A stretch of DNA of 7,198 bases, taken from Draconibacterium sp. (GTDB lineage: Bacteria; Bacteroidota; Bacteroidia; Bacteroidales; Prolixibacteraceae). This document shows, piece after piece, positions 6,430 to 7,198 of the stretch. Each line of letters starts with the position of its first letter. Position 1 is the first letter of the stretch. The stretch spans positions 1-7,198 of the forward strand of contig JALUZN010000332.1 in NCBI GenBank assembly GCA_027011835.1, given 5' to 3'. Below the pieces are notes generated by a model that searched no databases, had not been told where the DNA came from, and was given only the letters and a program-made list of their open reading frames with translations. Position numbers and translations under genes: made by a program.

Positions 6430-6500
6430 AAAACGAACACACTAAACAAATTTACACAAACTATGTTTTACTTGTAAATATGAACAAACAAATTTAAATT

Positions 6501-6938
6501 ATGAAGAAGATTTTACTGATTGTAGCGGTAGTAGTTGCCTCGTATTCTTATGGTAATGCACAAGAAATTGGAGTTCGTTTTGGAAATGTTTCTGCAGGAA
6601 ACGTAGCCATTGACGGAATTTTCGGACTTGGACAGTTCAGCCGTATTCATGCCGATGTTTCTTTCGGCCACGGTGTTGGAGTAGATGCCATCTGGGACTT
6701 TTTGTATCGCCCGCTTGGAGGAGAAGCTTTTAACTGGTATGCTGGTGTTGGCCCTTACATTGAAATTGCCGATCCGTTTTGGTTTGGAGTTGTCGGGGAA
6801 GTTGGACTGGAATATCGTTTTTCAACTGTTCCTATTGCTCTAGGATTCGACTGGCGACCTGCATTAAGCATTGTTGAAGTAACCGACTTTAATGCAAACT
6901 CATTTGGGTTTAATGTTCGATATGTTTTTGGCAAATAG
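6501..6938 (+). CDS. Small outer-membrane beta-barrel protein
   Basis: This 145-residue protein opens with KK, a hydrophobic core (4-13) and YGNAQ, predicting signal-peptidase cleavage after Ala20. The mature part alternates polar and hydrophobic residues in about eight strands, for example RIHADVSF (48-55), WYAGVGPYIEI (79-89), GVVGEVGLEYRF (96-107) and PIALGFDW (111-118). It ends in FGFNVRYVFGK, whose alternating aromatic pattern resembles an outer-membrane insertion signal. Size and layout suggest a single eight-strand barrel of the OmpX or OmpA-membrane-domain kind. No substrate, pore or enzyme motif is visible. It follows the META lipoprotein by 71 bp with no terminator evident between them, and a strong terminator lies downstream. 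The leader before the ATG is pure A/T, typical of Bacteroidota translation starts. Confidence 0.75.
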   Translation: MKKILLIVAVVVASYSYGNAQEIGVRFGNVSAGNVAIDGIFGLGQFSRIHADVSFGHGVGVDAIWDFLYRPLGGEAFNWYAGVGPYIEIADPFWFGVVGEVGLEYRFSTVPIALGFDWRPALSIVEVTDFNANSFGFNVRYVFGK

Positions 6939-6982
6939 CTATTTTTATAACGAAATTATCTAAAGTCAGAATTTGACTTCGT
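6939..6982 (+). other. 3' leader-out region with two small dyads
   Basis: AAATAG/CTATTT (6933-6944) is a perfect 12-bp palindrome spanning the stop codon of the beta-barrel gene. AAGTCA (6963-6968) pairs with TGACTT (6974-6979) over a five-base loop just ahead of the main terminator. Neither is followed by a strong T-tract of its own. Confidence 0.4.
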
Positions 6983-7027
6983 AAAAACACCTTTTGGTAA
7001 TTGAATTACTTAAAGGTGTTTTTTTTT
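6983..7027 (+). terminator. Intrinsic terminator after the beta-barrel gene
   Basis: AAAAACACCTTT (6983-6994) pairs perfectly with AAAGGTGTTTTT (7012-7023), and the inner GTAATT (6997-7002) pairs with AATTAC (7004-7009), extending the stem with only a small internal mismatch. An uninterrupted T-run extends to 7027. The A-run on the left arm means the structure has a T-tract on both strands and could also stop leftward transcription. Confidence 0.88.
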
Positions 7028-7088
7028 ACAAGTTACTGTCCGAAATTCAAAAAAAAATACTCTTTTAATAACTAATTTAATTGTCGCA

Positions 7089-7115
7089 CTTTAACAATTC
7101 TTTTGTTTGTTAAAG
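7089..7115. repeat. 9-bp inverted repeat near the right edge
   Basis: CTTTAACAA (7089-7097) and TTGTTAAAG (7107-7115) are perfect inverted copies around a nine-base loop. No T-tract follows on the plus strand, so it is not an obvious terminator. It could be an operator or leader hairpin for a gene beyond the right edge. Confidence 0.45.
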
Positions 7116-7198
7116 GCAGTGAGAAAACATAAACTGGGAAAAAAAAGGGTTGAAACAACTTCGAAAAGCTACACCTGCACATCTGTCGACATTTATAC

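Noticed and set aside
7119..7198. A GTG at 7119 opening a frame to the right edge
   Set aside because: Only 26 codons are visible, the peptide is lysine-rich with no recognisable motif, and a GTG start is uncommon here. It could be a gene beginning but cannot be supported.
7068..7198. A minus-strand frame open from the right edge to about 7078
   Set aside because: The translated stretch is Phe/Pro-rich from A/T homopolymers and lacks any protein-like pattern.

Overview
The window most resembles a chromosomal segment from a Bacteroidota bacterium, probably of the Marinilabiliales/Prolixibacteraceae type. The signs are AT-rich spacers, start codons preceded by A/T-rich leaders without Shine-Dalgarno motifs, sequences close to the Bacteroidota TTTG/TAnnTTTG promoter pattern, short-signal lipoproteins, and a DUF4377+META lipoprotein. 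The lineage within the phylum is an inference from protein style and was not searched.

Bases 1-5291 hold a minus-strand block, read from right to left. It consists of a sodium:solute symporter (5291-3615), a divergent N-acetylglucosamine-6-phosphate deacetylase (NagA-like amidohydrolase, 3521-2376), and a DUF5009/HGSNAT-type membrane acetyltransferase (2302-1118). After a 310-bp spacer comes the first 269 codons of a large lipoprotein that leaves the window at base 1. The first three genes have spacers of 93 and 73 bp and look like one amino-sugar uptake and processing operon. The likely scheme is that the membrane protein N-acetylates an amino sugar (or adjusts its acetylation) at the membrane, the symporter imports the sugar with sodium, and the amidohydrolase deacetylates it, probably after phosphorylation. 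No sugar kinase or glucosamine-6-phosphate deaminase gene is present, so the pathway must be completed elsewhere. The lipoprotein appears to carry two copies of a small helical module followed by the start of what may be a glycosidase-like barrel.

Bases 5292-5745 form a divergent 454-bp spacer. Inside it is a less AT-rich patch (about 5513-5668) that stays open for 51 codons on the minus strand and ends in a stop, but has no good start. It is either a gene remnant or a copy of a dispersed repeat.

Bases 5746-6938 hold two plus-strand envelope genes, a DUF4377+META lipoprotein and a small outer-membrane beta-barrel protein, closed by a strong intrinsic terminator (6983-7027). The last 170 bp carry a 9-bp hairpin and no gene that I can defend.

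The functions of the symporter, NagA-like and DUF5009 proteins are secure at family level. Their exact sugar substrate is not determined by the sequence.
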